Origin: Neptunomonas qingdaonensis
Lineage (GTDB): Bacteria > Pseudomonadota > Gammaproteobacteria > Pseudomonadales > Balneatricaceae
DNA: 64,000 nt
NCBI RefSeq assembly: GCF_900113275.1
Contig: NZ_FOOU01000004.1
Location: forward strand, 310,001-374,000
Direction of reading: 5' to 3'
In this document: positions 8,010 through 16,288 of the stretch, piece after piece
Position numbering within the stretch: the first letter of the stretch is position 1
How the letters are laid out: each line of letters starts with the position of its first letter
The notes under the pieces: model-generated
What the model was told of the DNA's origin: nothing
The model's input: the letters and a program-made list of their open reading frames with translations, nothing else
Databases searched by the model: none
Position numbers and translations under genes: made by a program

Positions 8010-8682
8010 TTACGAAGTGGTTTTCATAAATTGGTACGTTCTGCCTTCGGCCTTCAGAGCCTCAATCGATTTGCCTTGACATCCCTTGCTAGATTGAGAG
8101 TGCCCTCCGTAATCTAAATAAGTTGTATCCGGGTTAAATCTAACGTATCTGAATTCAGTCGAGTACACCTGCGAGTACCATGCTGGACCTGAAGTGTCTC
8201 GCGGTGCGCCATGGAGAACATACAATGCATTCCACGCGTTTCCGCAATTAATTGCGTGAGGCCATTTTATATTTGGTTCGTACCTAGAACTTAGAGCATT
8301 GATTTTTTCTTCAACCGTAACCAAGCGCTTTACCGCTTCTGGGTCAGATGCGGTATTAATTAGTTGTTGAATAAGCTTTATCTTCTTTTCTGCCTCGGTT
8401 CCTCCAAGATTATTTACGTTCTCGAAAAGTTTGTCTAATTCCGCAGAGATCTCCAAAAATTTTTTTATTATGCTCCTCGAGGTTTTTTAAGCTTTCAGCA
8501 TTACCTGTTTTCAGCTTCTCTAATTCTTTACGCTCTTGTTCTAGTTCGGCTCTTGTTTTTCCGATGTCTTCGGCCGCAGACATAAATCTGTGATTCAGTT
8601 CATTTACCCCAATTACCGACAAGAGGACGCCCACCAAGATACCGGCGGCTCCAGTAAGGACACTTTTTTGATTTTCATCCAA
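8010..8682 (-). pseudogene. Membrane-anchored coiled-coil protein, split by a frameshift in an A7 tract
   Basis: Two overlapping frames (8410-8682 and 8010-8456) read together as one protein. The first encodes an N-terminal membrane helix (TGAAGILVGVLLSVIGV) and a charged coiled coil (ELEQERKELEKLK). The second continues the coiled coil with EISAELDKLFENVNNL, then a C-terminal domain with YVLHGAPRDTSG and YLDYGGHSQS. On the minus strand the switch point is a run of seven A and five T (8455-8466); removing one A restores a single frame of about 223 residues. It could be a true mutation, an assembly error, or slippage expression. The ATG at 8682 lies inside the cassette that starts after the site at 8754. 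Function unknown. Confidence 0.6.
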
Positions 8683-8753
8683 CGTTCTGTCTCCTGATAG
8701 CTTAATCTTGAATACATTTAGAATTTCACTCAGAGCAAATTAGCTGGCATTAC

Positions 8754-8825
8754 ATCTAACGCTTGCAGCAGGGGACGCGAAGTGAGGAACGAGCGAAGCG
8801 TTCCCGCTGACTGCACTTGTTATGC
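8754..8825 (-). repeat. attC recombination site (72 bp)
   Basis: Read on the minus strand it starts with GCATAACAAGTGCAG and ends with CTGCAAGCGTTAGAT, giving core sites ATAAC and GTTAGAT and imperfectly paired arms (TGCAG ... CTGCA, then CAGCGGGA / TCCCCTG) with an unpaired spacer and a GC-rich tip. It begins 12 nt after the stop codon of the 238-residue gene, exactly where a cassette attC belongs. Confidence 0.8.
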
Positions 8826-8836
8826 ATAGCCATGAT

Positions 8837-9553
8837 CTACACCTCCTTAATAATTATGCTAAGGCCTGTGCTATCTGACTCGTATGTTCTGTCAGATCCA
8901 CATCCGACAATAAAGCGGACTTTATCACCAGCTTCAACATCTCGTTCAATATCAAAGGGGGCTTCTGATCCTGCACCAAACCCAGCAACATTACCTTCCC
9001 ACAGCGGGGTGTTTTCGTTTAGCACTATGCGTGCACTGGTAGTAGTGCCAGTTTTTTCATTATTAAGGCCTTCGAATGCCCCTTTTATACTGACCCTAAT
9101 ATCACTTGGTGACACCCATTGAAGGGTGCTGTGAGAGCACGTCTTACCAGGGTGCAGGACAAGTTTTGTCGTGGGAAAATAAAAGGCACCACCTTTAAAA
9201 GAACGTTTTTCACCAGAGTTGTTTTTGACGATGCTTAGCCCTGGCTCTGCTTCGCCTGGCAGCCACATTTGTAACCCATTTTCAATTTTGTGGAGTTCAA
9301 ACATGCGAAACTGATTTTCATCACTACGTATGTATCCATAGCTCCAGTCCTTAGATGGATTGCTAGATATTGAAAAATCAGTTATAGCGTTGGACTCGTA
9401 TGATTGTGAAACGGGGAAAGGACCAATAAGTTCAAGAAGCCGCTCTTTTAAAATCAGTAGAGAAGATACTATTGCAATTAACCCCAATATTAATGCATGC
9501 ACTTTGGTAAAGGGGCGCTTTTCATGTGATTTTTCGGGTGAATTATTGGCCAT
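8837..9553 (-). CDS. Membrane-anchored beta-sandwich protein of unknown function (cassette gene)
   Basis: 238 residues. A hydrophobic helix at about 18-36 (VHALILGLIAIVSSLLIL) follows a charged N-terminus, so the protein is probably anchored with the rest outside the cytoplasm. The remainder is beta-rich: WSYGYIR, LVLHPG, a cysteine in GKTCSHSTLQW, SIKGAFEGL, IVLNENTPLWEG, and VEAGDKVRFIVG with DSTGLSIII at the end. This order resembles the secreted carbohydrate-binding-like sandwich found in many marine bacteria; that likeness is from memory, not a search. An AAGGAGG ribosome site lies just upstream. It is a single cassette between two attC-like sites. Confidence 0.65.
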   Translation of the reverse strand: MANNSPEKSHEKRPFTKVHALILGLIAIVSSLLILKERLLELIGPFPVSQSYESNAITDFSISSNPSKDWSYGYIRSDENQFRMFELHKIENGLQMWLPGEAEPGLSIVKNNSGEKRSFKGGAFYFPTTKLVLHPGKTCSHSTLQWVSPSDIRVSIKGAFEGLNNEKTGTTTSARIVLNENTPLWEGNVAGFGAGSEAPFDIERDVEAGDKVRFIVGCGSDRTYESDSTGLSIIIKEV

Positions 9554-9573
9554 GGTTTACCTCCTTAAGTAAT

Positions 9574-9668
9574 GCATAACAGTCTGTTTATGAGGAACGG
9601 TCCTAATAATAATTATTATCAGGAATCCTTATAATTCCGCGAATAATTCCTCACAAACTCTAGTTTCC
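9574..9668 (-). repeat. Candidate attC site
   Basis: On the minus strand the right end reads CAGACTGTTATGC, a normal core. Twelve-base arms GTTTGTGAGGAA (9647-9658) and TTCCTCATAAAC (9586-9597) pair with one wobble. The left core (GGAAAC) is degenerate, so this is weaker than the site at 8754. It lies 21 bp before the next cassette gene. Confidence 0.5.
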
Positions 9669-10245
9669 TGATATTTATAAAAAATAATACACACGGAACT
9701 CCCCCAAAAAATTAATAGGGAAAGAATAACGAAGTTCTTATTGAGTTCCTGCACAACAGGCTAAGCGCTAAGCCTCACTGGCACTCTTTACTTCTTATAA
9801 CTAGACCTACAAGTTACGTGCCAATAGTCTTTATTACCTAAAAGTTTGAAATAAATGAAAATATTTAATAGGACCTCATCCTATATTTACCTAAGTGGGT
9901 CAAAATACCCCCAACATTTTCAATAGATAACTACAACAGCTTGATCTTTTGAAGATCAATCAAAGGGTTACTGATGAGCGGAGCAGGGGCATAAACAACC
10001 CAGCTATTGTAGGTAACAAAGCAAGTTATATTTATTACGTAAATGACACATAAAAAGGTGTCGATGGAATTTTAGGGACGTATTAGATGTGCTTTTAACG
10101 CCTTCTAAGCGACGCGATATAGCTGCCTAAATAGCGAGGAATGGGCACTGCCAGCTGATATATGACGGCTCCTGGCACCCACCTGCCTAAACGCTTGACC
10201 TTGCTCCATTCAGAACCATTTTAGGCGCTTTCGACCCCAAGGAGA
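9669..10245. other. ORF-less cassette-like segment
   Basis: About 580 bp between two attC-like sites with no open frame of note on either strand. It is AT-rich in the half nearest 9669 and GC-richer near 10100-10245. Such spacers in arrays can hold promoters, small RNAs or decayed genes; nothing more can be fixed by eye. Confidence 0.4.
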
Positions 10246-10369
10246 CATTAACGCCGCGTTAAGTAGTGAGCAAGGCTACCACCTAACCTAGACCATTACT
10301 CCGTAAACACAAAATCCAACGATGGAATGAAAAATGCCATGCGTTGGGAATCTGTCTTAAACGCTTTGT

Positions 10370-11095
10370 GTACGCCCAGCATGGGCATGAACTAATGAGG
10401 TGAAAGTCCTCTGTAGGAAGGTCACCATCCATAGCGATTTATATCGCCATTAGATGTTAACTACTAGCGAATGGCAAGGGCTTAACCGTGAGGTTTGGTC
10501 TGGAGGAAGCCGGACGCAAAACTGCGAGCTGATGAACAAAAACATCATATGAGGCGTAGGCTGGAGGCGAGTTGGCACAAGACGACGAAGCCATGTGATC
10601 TAACGGCCACCGTAAATGATGCAGTTGCGCAGGGACAGTTCATGCTCTTATCTGGGGAGATCTGCTTAACAAGCGATCGGTAAATTACCAGTTCTCAGCC
10701 ACTGGTTTCAACAGGCTCGGCAAGCAGGCCTCATCCTCCTACTTGAGCAAACACGATGAAAACCGGTAGCGCTTTGTGGGGCAACCCGCTGAGTGATTAA
10801 GCAGAAGTCAGCAGACGGCATAGTAACCAAACGCTCACCGTAATGGGTGAGACAGGGTGAAGGCCTGAACCTGAAAATCAGTGAGGAGCCTGCGTAGCTC
10901 AACTGTTTCATGCCCGACCGGGTTGAGAAACATTGGCGCAAAAGCAGAAACCAGCATTGGAGTTAGTTGGAGCTAATCGGCCAGCTTACTTTAAATATTT
11001 TCAAGAAACGCCCTGTGCGGATCCGGTGTGCTTGCATACCCGAAGGGTACAGGGTGTTGTAGGGGCCGAGGGTTAGAGACCCTCGGCTACCTGAT
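10370..11095 (+). mobile_element. Group IIC-attC intron with deleted reverse transcriptase gene
   Basis: The 5' end GTACGCCCAGCATGGGCATG and GGTGAAAGTCCTCTGTAGG, the domain II-III landmarks (GCGAGCTGATGAACA, GCGTAGGCTGGAGG, GGCTCGGCAAGCAGGCC) and the domain V-VI end (CGCCCTGTGCGGATCC ... CGGCTACCTGAT) are all present over 726 bp. An intact intron of this class is near 1.9 kb; most of the reverse transcriptase gene is missing. It sits in an attC core on the strand opposite to the cassettes, which is the known target and orientation of the attC-specific class. Splicing with a protein supplied in trans is possible but untested. Confidence 0.82.
10933..11007 (+). pseudogene. N-terminal remnant of group II intron reverse transcriptase/maturase
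   Basis: About 25 codons (AQKQKPALELVGANRP, then AYFKYFQE) match the start of intron-encoded proteins of this class as I remember them. The frame then passes straight into domain V, so nearly the whole enzyme (about 400 residues) is deleted. The first codon is TTG here, where a normal gene would have ATG. Confidence 0.6.
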
Positions 11096-11580
11096 TATGA
11101 CGATATACCGAATAAGCCTAAGTTGTAATCTCCATTTCCACTTTGATAATCATCGCCTAGTTTCTCAAAATTTGTTCTGGTAAATATTTTGTGCATTCCT
11201 AAATTATCAGATCTAGTTGTCGCATAACACCCGTGACTACTTATTTCTTCTATTAATGCATTTACTATTTGAGTAGAAAAACCTTTTCTTCTGTGTGACT
11301 TAGACACAAAAATCCAACCTGCTTCATATTTATACTTACTTAGTAATTCTGAAACTCCCGCCTTTTCAAAAACACCTTTTTGGTAAGTGTCTCGAGGAAC
11401 TTTAATTGCTCCAGTTGCAGCTAACTCACCATCAACTTTCAAAAAAATCAAACGATGAGCCCCTAGCATTAAATTTCGAAATCCAGCAGCTTGAACTTCA
11501 CCTGCTTCAACTACAATTTTTTCGAAATAATTTAATTCTGCTAACTCACAGTCATTTGGTAATTTAACTTCAATCTGCAT
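11095..11580 (-). CDS. GNAT family N-acetyltransferase (cassette gene)
   Basis: 161 residues from the ATG at 11580, which has AAAGGA six bases upstream; the open frame continues upstream through the attC-like site and is not coding there. The GNAT fold is shown by the strand-helix pattern and the acetyl-CoA loop region (GWIFVSKSHRRKGFSTQIVNAL, here broken as VSKSHRRKGFS at about 103-113). RKGFS corresponds to the family's R/Q-x-x-G-x-G/A loop. The substrate is unknown; resistance-type and toxin-type GNATs both occur in cassettes. It lies downstream of gajB, separated by an attC-like site, and its stop codon falls inside the next attC core. Confidence 0.75.
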   Translation of the reverse strand: MQIEVKLPNDCELAELNYFEKIVVEAGEVQAAGFRNLMLGAHRLIFLKVDGELAATGAIKVPRDTYQKGVFEKAGVSELLSKYKYEAGWIFVSKSHRRKGFSTQIVNALIEEISSHGCYATTRSDNLGMHKIFTRTNFEKLGDDYQSGNGDYNLGLFGISS

Positions 11581-11593
11581 ACTCATCCTTTCG

Positions 11594-11660
11594 TCATAAC
11601 GCTTCAAACACCGGCACCGTTCACGGTGTCCGAGTGCTTTGACTTGATACTTATTTAGAC
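11594..11660 (-). repeat. Candidate attC site between gajB and acetyltransferase
   Basis: On the minus strand it begins GTCTAAAT and ends GAAGCGTTATGAC, giving a good right core (GTTATGA). A central hairpin is built by CACCGTGAACGGTG with further pairing outward. The left core has A in place of the usual C. It begins 36 nt after the gajB stop codon and ends 14 nt before the acetyltransferase start. Confidence 0.55.
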
Positions 11661-11695
11661 TGCTCACAATAAGCTCTTTTACTTTTTCAATCTTT

Positions 11696-13315
11696 CTAAG
11701 TGATTGATTGGTATAACCCTTCAAGTTGAGGTAAACCTAGAAAATAAGATGGCCTTGAATTTCCGTAGTTTCCTTGCGCGTTTCTGCGTAACGACGTACG
11801 AATTAAAATGCAGCATAACTCAGCTCTCGTAACCCCAACATAATGCAGGTTAGTATCTTCGGCTAGGCTTGGGTAGTTAATGTCATCCCAGTTATCACCT
11901 GGAATTCTATGTGGAAAAGACCACTCTTCCATATCTAAATGCAATATTATTTTGAATTCTAGGCCTTTAGATTTATGAAGTGTCATTAACTGAACTTCAT
12001 CTTTAGCTATTGGCTTGAACAGCTTAACCCATGTATCTTTGCTCCAGATAAGCCTCACAGCATCATTTTCTTCTTCAAATTCATCAAACCCGATTAGTTC
12101 AAGTAAGCCGTTACTCTTCTCAATGAAAGCCTCTAGTATAGCTTCTGCTCGGATACCCTTTAACTGTCTTCGTATGTCTGCCATATTTCTCGCTGGCAGT
12201 TGAAAGAAATACTTTTCTATTACGTCCTGAGCGGTTGGAATAGCTCCGTACTTATATAATAGCAAATCTGAATAAACGTCAGCACATTCAGTTCCTATGT
12301 CATTGAGGGGGCTGTCAGTATATAGTCGGTGATTATGGGTTAAACCAGTTGAAAATTCTCTTAACGATATCTCCTTCTTAGCTAGGATAGCTACATCAGA
12401 TGCATTGTTAATTGTGTTTTTTTCTAACCAATCGTCTATCCATGGTGAAACATGTTCTGCAGCATTTTTTAAGCTTCCATTAATAAGACGCCGAAACACA
12501 TAAATATCATCTTCATGAGCTATCAATTTGTATCCCGGATCAAGAACACGGGAAGCATAATTAACAATTGATGGGTGGCATCTATGGTTTAAGTCGAGTT
12601 CAAAGTGCTGAAAGTTAGCATTGTCTTCGGTTAAGGCTAGCAAGAATTCTGGCTGACTTCCCCTGAATTGATATATCGACTGGTCAATGTCTCCAACTGC
12701 CGTTGCGATTAATCCAAGCTCTTTTATTTTTATGAATAGTTCATGCTGAGCTTGAGACGAGTCTTGGTATTCATCGATAAAAACATGCGAGTAACGTGCT
12801 CTTATATAGCGCCGTGCGGAAACCGAGTTGTTAAGAATGAATAATGACAATGCAGCAAAACTACTCATCCACAATATACCTGCATCGTATAATGCTTTAA
12901 AACCAGCATCAGAACTAAGTTCATCACAAGTGGGTGAATTGTATTTTCCTGATAAGTAAAGTTGCTGATGAGAGTCTAGTTCCTTAACTATCTTACAATC
13001 AGACGGTTTGCCATACCATATTCGACCTAAAAATGGCAATATCAATTCTTTCAAGCAAAAGCTATCTATTGTGCCGAAAAAGCTCAGCTTTGTGTCGTGA
13101 GCATTCTCTTTACAGCGCTTCTTAAGCTCCTCACTCGCTTTTTTCGTAAAAGTAATAGCAATTACACCTTTATGGCTAGATAGATTCGGTGTAATCCCTC
13201 GGATTTTTTCCTTCATCACGGTGGTTTTTCCGCTACCAGGGCAAGCTGTAATGACAATACTATCTTCACAGTCAATCGCCGCCTGCTGCTGCAGTGTTGG
13301 ATTAAAAGTGCTCAT
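11696..13315 (-). CDS. gajB: Gabija protein GajB, UvrD-like helicase
   Basis: A 539-residue superfamily 1 helicase-like protein. Visible motifs are Walker A (ACPGSGKTT, about 24-32), motif II (DEYQDSS, about 176), motif III (VGDIDQSIYQFRG, about 208-220), a late motif with MTLHKSKGLEF (about 443), and motif VI (YVGVTRAE, about 492). In Gabija, GajB senses DNA ends or single-stranded DNA and hydrolyses nucleotides while bound to the GajA tetramer, helping it to cut phage DNA and deplete nucleotides. Its ATG overlaps the gajA stop by one base (TAATG). Length and partner fit canonical Gabija. The 3' end is followed by an attC-like site. Confidence 0.92.
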   Translation of the reverse strand: MSTFNPTLQQQAAIDCEDSIVITACPGSGKTTVMKEKIRGITPNLSSHKGVIAITFTKKASEELKKRCKENAHDTKLSFFGTIDSFCLKELILPFLGRIWYGKPSDCKIVKELDSHQQLYLSGKYNSPTCDELSSDAGFKALYDAGILWMSSFAALSLFILNNSVSARRYIRARYSHVFIDEYQDSSQAQHELFIKIKELGLIATAVGDIDQSIYQFRGSQPEFLLALTEDNANFQHFELDLNHRCHPSIVNYASRVLDPGYKLIAHEDDIYVFRRLINGSLKNAAEHVSPWIDDWLEKNTINNASDVAILAKKEISLREFSTGLTHNHRLYTDSPLNDIGTECADVYSDLLLYKYGAIPTAQDVIEKYFFQLPARNMADIRRQLKGIRAEAILEAFIEKSNGLLELIGFDEFEEENDAVRLIWSKDTWVKLFKPIAKDEVQLMTLHKSKGLEFKIILHLDMEEWSFPHRIPGDNWDDINYPSLAEDTNLHYVGVTRAELCCILIRTSLRRNAQGNYGNSRPSYFLGLPQLEGLYQSIT

Positions 13316-15015
13316 TAATAAGACCTTCTCATCTCTACTAGCTTGTGCAATGGTTTTGCTAATTCACCTCTATTCAGCTTATGAAGATCTCTTGAAATAG
13401 ATTTAAGCAACTTTCTCATCCTTAGCGCTTTTTTTCCTTGAAGGTACTTGATTGCGGAATCATCGTCAGATTTTCCAACCGCTGTTTGTACTTCATCAGA
13501 TAGTTCTTCAACTAAATCAGTTTCTAAATCAACTTTAGATAAAAATATTCCTTTGTCATTCAGCAGATCAGAAGCGGTTTGCCACTCTCCATTGTCCACA
13601 GTATCTTGAGGAGAAAACTCGGTATAGCCTCTATCGAATGGGTCTTCTCCTATAAGACTTAAACAACGATTAATGCCTGCATGCTGCCATTCATTTTTAC
13701 CTGATATCTTTGAAACATCGTTATCAGTTCTCATCATCCATGGAATTTGAAGCGCATCGAGTATAGATATGAATACTTTAAAAGAAATACCGTCGACGGA
13801 AAGGATTGACAAGTTCTCAAAATCAAGATCAATACTCAAGGCTTTAGATAGTGACTGATAAAAGAGCATTTCAGATGGCCCCTCGACTAAGAATATACCG
13901 TCAGAGAAAAATGCTTCAGCTGGCAAAATACTCATTCTGTAACTCATATCTTCCCAACCTGACTCAATACAATCTGAACATCCCTCACTAGCAGCTAGCG
14001 TTGATGAATTTTGGTGAAGTAACCGTATGATAGAGTCAGGCGAAAAATTAACAGTTATCTGTGGTGAGTGGGAAGAAATAATCGTTTGACCGGGCAACTC
14101 ATCAATTAAATAAGTTGCCAACTTTCTCTGTTGATGAGGGTGCAAATGTGCTTCTGGTTCTTCGATAACATAGAAGATAACTTCGTTTTCTAAATCATGT
14201 TCTTGTGCACTTTTTGCTTTCCATAAAGCTAACAGTATTTGATTATTTCGCCCATCTCCACCGAGCATCACGTTAGAGCCATTGGTATTAGCACCAAGCT
14301 GTAGCTTTTCTATAAAGTCATTTACCTGAATTGCACCCGTATCAAGTTGCACCTCATAATTAGCATAATGATGAGCTAACTTCTTTAGTTCGTCATTAAC
14401 GTCATTCATTGCTTTATCTACATAAACCAATTGAGACACTTTATCATTGAGATTTTCTAAGTCACTACTGATCTCAGCAAGTAAATCATCATCTTCTTGC
14501 TTCTCATCGTCAGAAAGTGACTCTTGAGCAATTTTTAACAGCTGCCGCTTTTCTTTACGGATGAACCTTTCTAAATCACGTTGAGACTCAATATATTTTA
14601 AGTGCATGTGTTTTAGATAAAAACGACTGTTTATTTCTTGTAGATCATCAACTGAAGGACCAACAAATAGTTTATAACTTAGGCTGCTACGTACTGCGGT
14701 ATATCGTAAAAAGGTTTCATTATTTTCACTAACGCTTCCCTTAAGAACCGAAATAACAGCGTCTTCGGTGATATCTGAAAACTTAACGGTAATTGATATT
14801 TCGTCGCTAACACCGGTCGGATTAATATGAAAATCAAGCTCACTCGGCTCGATATCCACTTCAGATAAGCTTTTGTCTAATAGTATTCTTAATGCATGGA
14901 GTAAATTGCTTTTCCCCACATCGTTAGCGCCAATAATTAAAGTGTTCTTGTTAAAGTTAATATTCGAATTGGAAAAATTTCTAAATCCTTCTAAATGCAC
15001 CTTACTTATTTTCAA
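13315..15015 (-). CDS. gajA: Gabija protein GajA, OLD-family ATPase/TOPRIM nuclease
   Basis: 566 residues from a TTG at 15015, chosen because AAGGAAAGAG precedes it and the product then begins MKISKVHLEGFRNF like other GajA proteins; longer starts at 15072 or 15102 add an unrelated leader. The N-terminal half is an ABC/SMC-like ATPase: Walker A GANDVGKSN (about 30), a coiled-coil arm (about 125-220), and Walker B YVIEEPEAHLHPHQ (about 290). A TOPRIM domain follows with the metal-binding Glu in FLVEGPSE (about 386) and Asp in RTDND. GajA is a sequence-specific nickase held in check by nucleotides. It is the first gene of a two-gene Gabija operon. Confidence 0.92.
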   Translation of the reverse strand: MKISKVHLEGFRNFSNSNINFNKNTLIIGANDVGKSNLLHALRILLDKSLSEVDIEPSELDFHINPTGVSDEISITVKFSDITEDAVISVLKGSVSENNETFLRYTAVRSSLSYKLFVGPSVDDLQEINSRFYLKHMHLKYIESQRDLERFIRKEKRQLLKIAQESLSDDEKQEDDDLLAEISSDLENLNDKVSQLVYVDKAMNDVNDELKKLAHHYANYEVQLDTGAIQVNDFIEKLQLGANTNGSNVMLGGDGRNNQILLALWKAKSAQEHDLENEVIFYVIEEPEAHLHPHQQRKLATYLIDELPGQTIISSHSPQITVNFSPDSIIRLLHQNSSTLAASEGCSDCIESGWEDMSYRMSILPAEAFFSDGIFLVEGPSEMLFYQSLSKALSIDLDFENLSILSVDGISFKVFISILDALQIPWMMRTDNDVSKISGKNEWQHAGINRCLSLIGEDPFDRGYTEFSPQDTVDNGEWQTASDLLNDKGIFLSKVDLETDLVEELSDEVQTAVGKSDDDSAIKYLQGKKALRMRKLLKSISRDLHKLNRGELAKPLHKLVEMRRSY

Positions 15016-15103
15016 TTCTCTTTCCTTAATAGACAATGGCAGAGCTAATCTAATTACTATCTTGAAACTCATTGCTGTGTATCTGCAAATGACGTGTAAC
15101 AAT

Positions 15104-15155
15104 TAAGCAGTTATGCGGATGACATCGCCATCGACATAACTGTCTGTTGAACTGA
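15104..15155 (-). repeat. Candidate attC half-sites upstream of gajA
   Basis: On the minus strand, CAACAGACAGTTATGTC (15134-15150 region) resembles the right end of an attC and GCATAACTGCTTAATTG (15102-15118 region) a left end, with a 14-base inverted match CAGTTATG / CATAACTG between them. No full site with paired arms can be drawn, probably because the array was cut here by insertion-sequence debris. Confidence 0.35.
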
Positions 15156-15416
15156 ACCTTGATCACTAGGGAATTTGCTTTTTAACGGTTTGTTTTCCCT
15201 GTGAACCCTGTGGAGTGTCACGTACTGTTATCAGCTTCCCAGCGGCCACAGATACATGTCTCAGTTCACTTTTTTATCGCTCTTGATGCTTGTTTTACCC
15301 TTTCGCTTGCCAATAGACAAGCCTTGATCCTCGGGCGTCCCTGATAAAGGTCCGATTACCCCACAATGCTGATTCAGGGCGTTCAGAGGGTTCACTTCTC
15401 ATCTGCGTATGAATCG
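15156..15416. other. Gene-free stretch, probable insertion-sequence debris
   Basis: No open frame of note. It lies between the array edge and a recognisable transposase tail. It contains CCCTGTGAACCCTGTGG and several short repeats, but no terminal inverted repeats that I could pair. Confidence 0.35.
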
Positions 15417-15510
15417 TCACCTGTTCTCTAGACTCTTATCCAACCGTTTTTCGAATTGGTTTTCATACTCTATAGGCGCTGAATAGCGCCATATTTGTTG
15501 AACCTAACTT
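15417..15510 (-). mobile_element. IS3-family transposase C-terminal remnant
   Basis: The minus strand reads WRYSAPIEYENQFEKRLD followed by KSLENR and a stop, which matches the end of IS3-family OrfB (usual pattern RxHSALGYxSPIEYE...F), with a few residues lost before PIEYE. The DDE core is absent, so it is dead. It marks a past insertion at the right edge of the cassette array. Confidence 0.6.
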
Positions 15511-15547
15511 GGCTAGAAACAGAAGAGCCAAAAAAAACATCGTCTAT

Positions 15548-15928
15548 TTATATATAGGTTACTTTATTACCGCTAATTACAATTATGTCTTCTCCCACAA
15601 GCCTTTCAATTAAAGCTTCAATATCCTTATCTTCTATCCCACCTTGAAATTGAAACATCGCACCTATGAAATTCATAAGTGATTGTTTTTTTGATGGTTT
15701 AGACTTAAGAAGTCTTTCCTTCACATAAGCAACAGCATCCATATTTTTGGAATCAACTGATTCTTGATTTTTCTTTTCTTGTGGTTGCTCAACAATGTAA
15801 GCGATTCGCTTATCAGGATTAAGGCTTTCTTCCTCCTTAATCGCTGCTTGAATTAAGTACTGTGCCAGCTTCATTTTTTCACGGTATGTAAGCTTGTCTG
15901 ATGCAAGCCGGATTATTTCATAACTCAT
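15548..15928 (-). CDS. Hypothetical protein, 126 aa
   Basis: I do not recognise the family. The protein is soluble and mostly helical, with an acidic, lysine-rich linker in the middle (residues 45-80). It has a compact C-terminal domain (about 83-126) containing LMNFIGAMFQFQGGIEDKD and a final strand IIVISGNKVTYI, which looks like a small winged-helix or HTH-like unit. The ATG has AAGG within reach upstream. It stands alone between insertion debris and the csrA-like gene, so context gives no function. Confidence 0.55.
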   Translation of the reverse strand: MSYEIIRLASDKLTYREKMKLAQYLIQAAIKEEESLNPDKRIAYIVEQPQEKKNQESVDSKNMDAVAYVKERLLKSKPSKKQSLMNFIGAMFQFQGGIEDKDIEALIERLVGEDIIVISGNKVTYI

Positions 15929-16288
15929 TCCAAAAAACCTTATAGGGGTCTAAAGTCCAAATGGACAGAAACATACGCTAAGCTATAAGCTTCTGATATA
16001 TCCCAACATTATAGATATCAAAATATAGTCTTAAATTGAGTTTTTTATATCACTTTCTGATTATTTACAGAAAAAATCTAAGATTCGTGTTTCGGAACCG
16101 AAACTGGCACTGAGGTTAAGCGGATGTGATCCGCTATATTAGAATCCTCTAAAATTCCGTTTTTGGCACGAACCTGCCAGTAACCCCTTGAGAATCCATT
16201 AGCGCCAAACCCAACATTATGCAGGTTTATTAGGATAAGCTATTATTTATGGAGTTTAAGGATTTTCACAAAACAAGGATGTTAGAAA
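15929..16288. other. Intergenic stretch before the csrA-like gene
   Basis: No gene seen. It must hold the promoters for the minus-strand 126-residue gene and the plus-strand csrA-like gene. AT-rich blocks near 16010-16080 are plausible promoter DNA, but no -35/-10 pair stands out. Confidence 0.35.

Larger units (their letters stand above)
10246..11102 (-). repeat. Vibrio-type attC site interrupted by a group II intron
   Basis: Joining 10369 to 11096 rebuilds one about 130-bp site. On the minus strand it starts TCATAACAAAGCGTTTAAG, passes CAACGCATGGCATTTTTC and ends CTTAACGCGGCGTTAATG. The arms pair imperfectly (AACAAAGCG / CGGCGTT), and the length and inner sequence recall the long repeats of Vibrio chromosomal integrons as I remember them. 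The stop codon of the acetyltransferase gene lies within the left core, as in tight cassettes. The intron splits the core as TTTGT / TATGA. Confidence 0.75.
7970..15155 (-). mobile_element. Integron-like gene cassette array (CALIN-type, no integrase seen)
   Basis: On the minus strand, genes alternate with attC-like sites: GajA-GajB, site, acetyltransferase, long Vibrio-like site, ORF-less segment, site, 238-residue protein, site, frameshifted protein, and finally a core half-site cut by an intron stub. Each gene ends within tens of bases of the next site and all point the same way, as in integron arrays. No IntI gene is in the window, so this is a cluster lacking an integrase. The site at 8754-8825 and the interrupted site at 10246-11102 are the strongest; the others are weaker. 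Confidence 0.65.

Noticed and set aside
10708-10941. 77-codon frame on the minus strand inside the group II intron
   Set aside because: It is antisense to the intron's structured RNA and has no family pattern.
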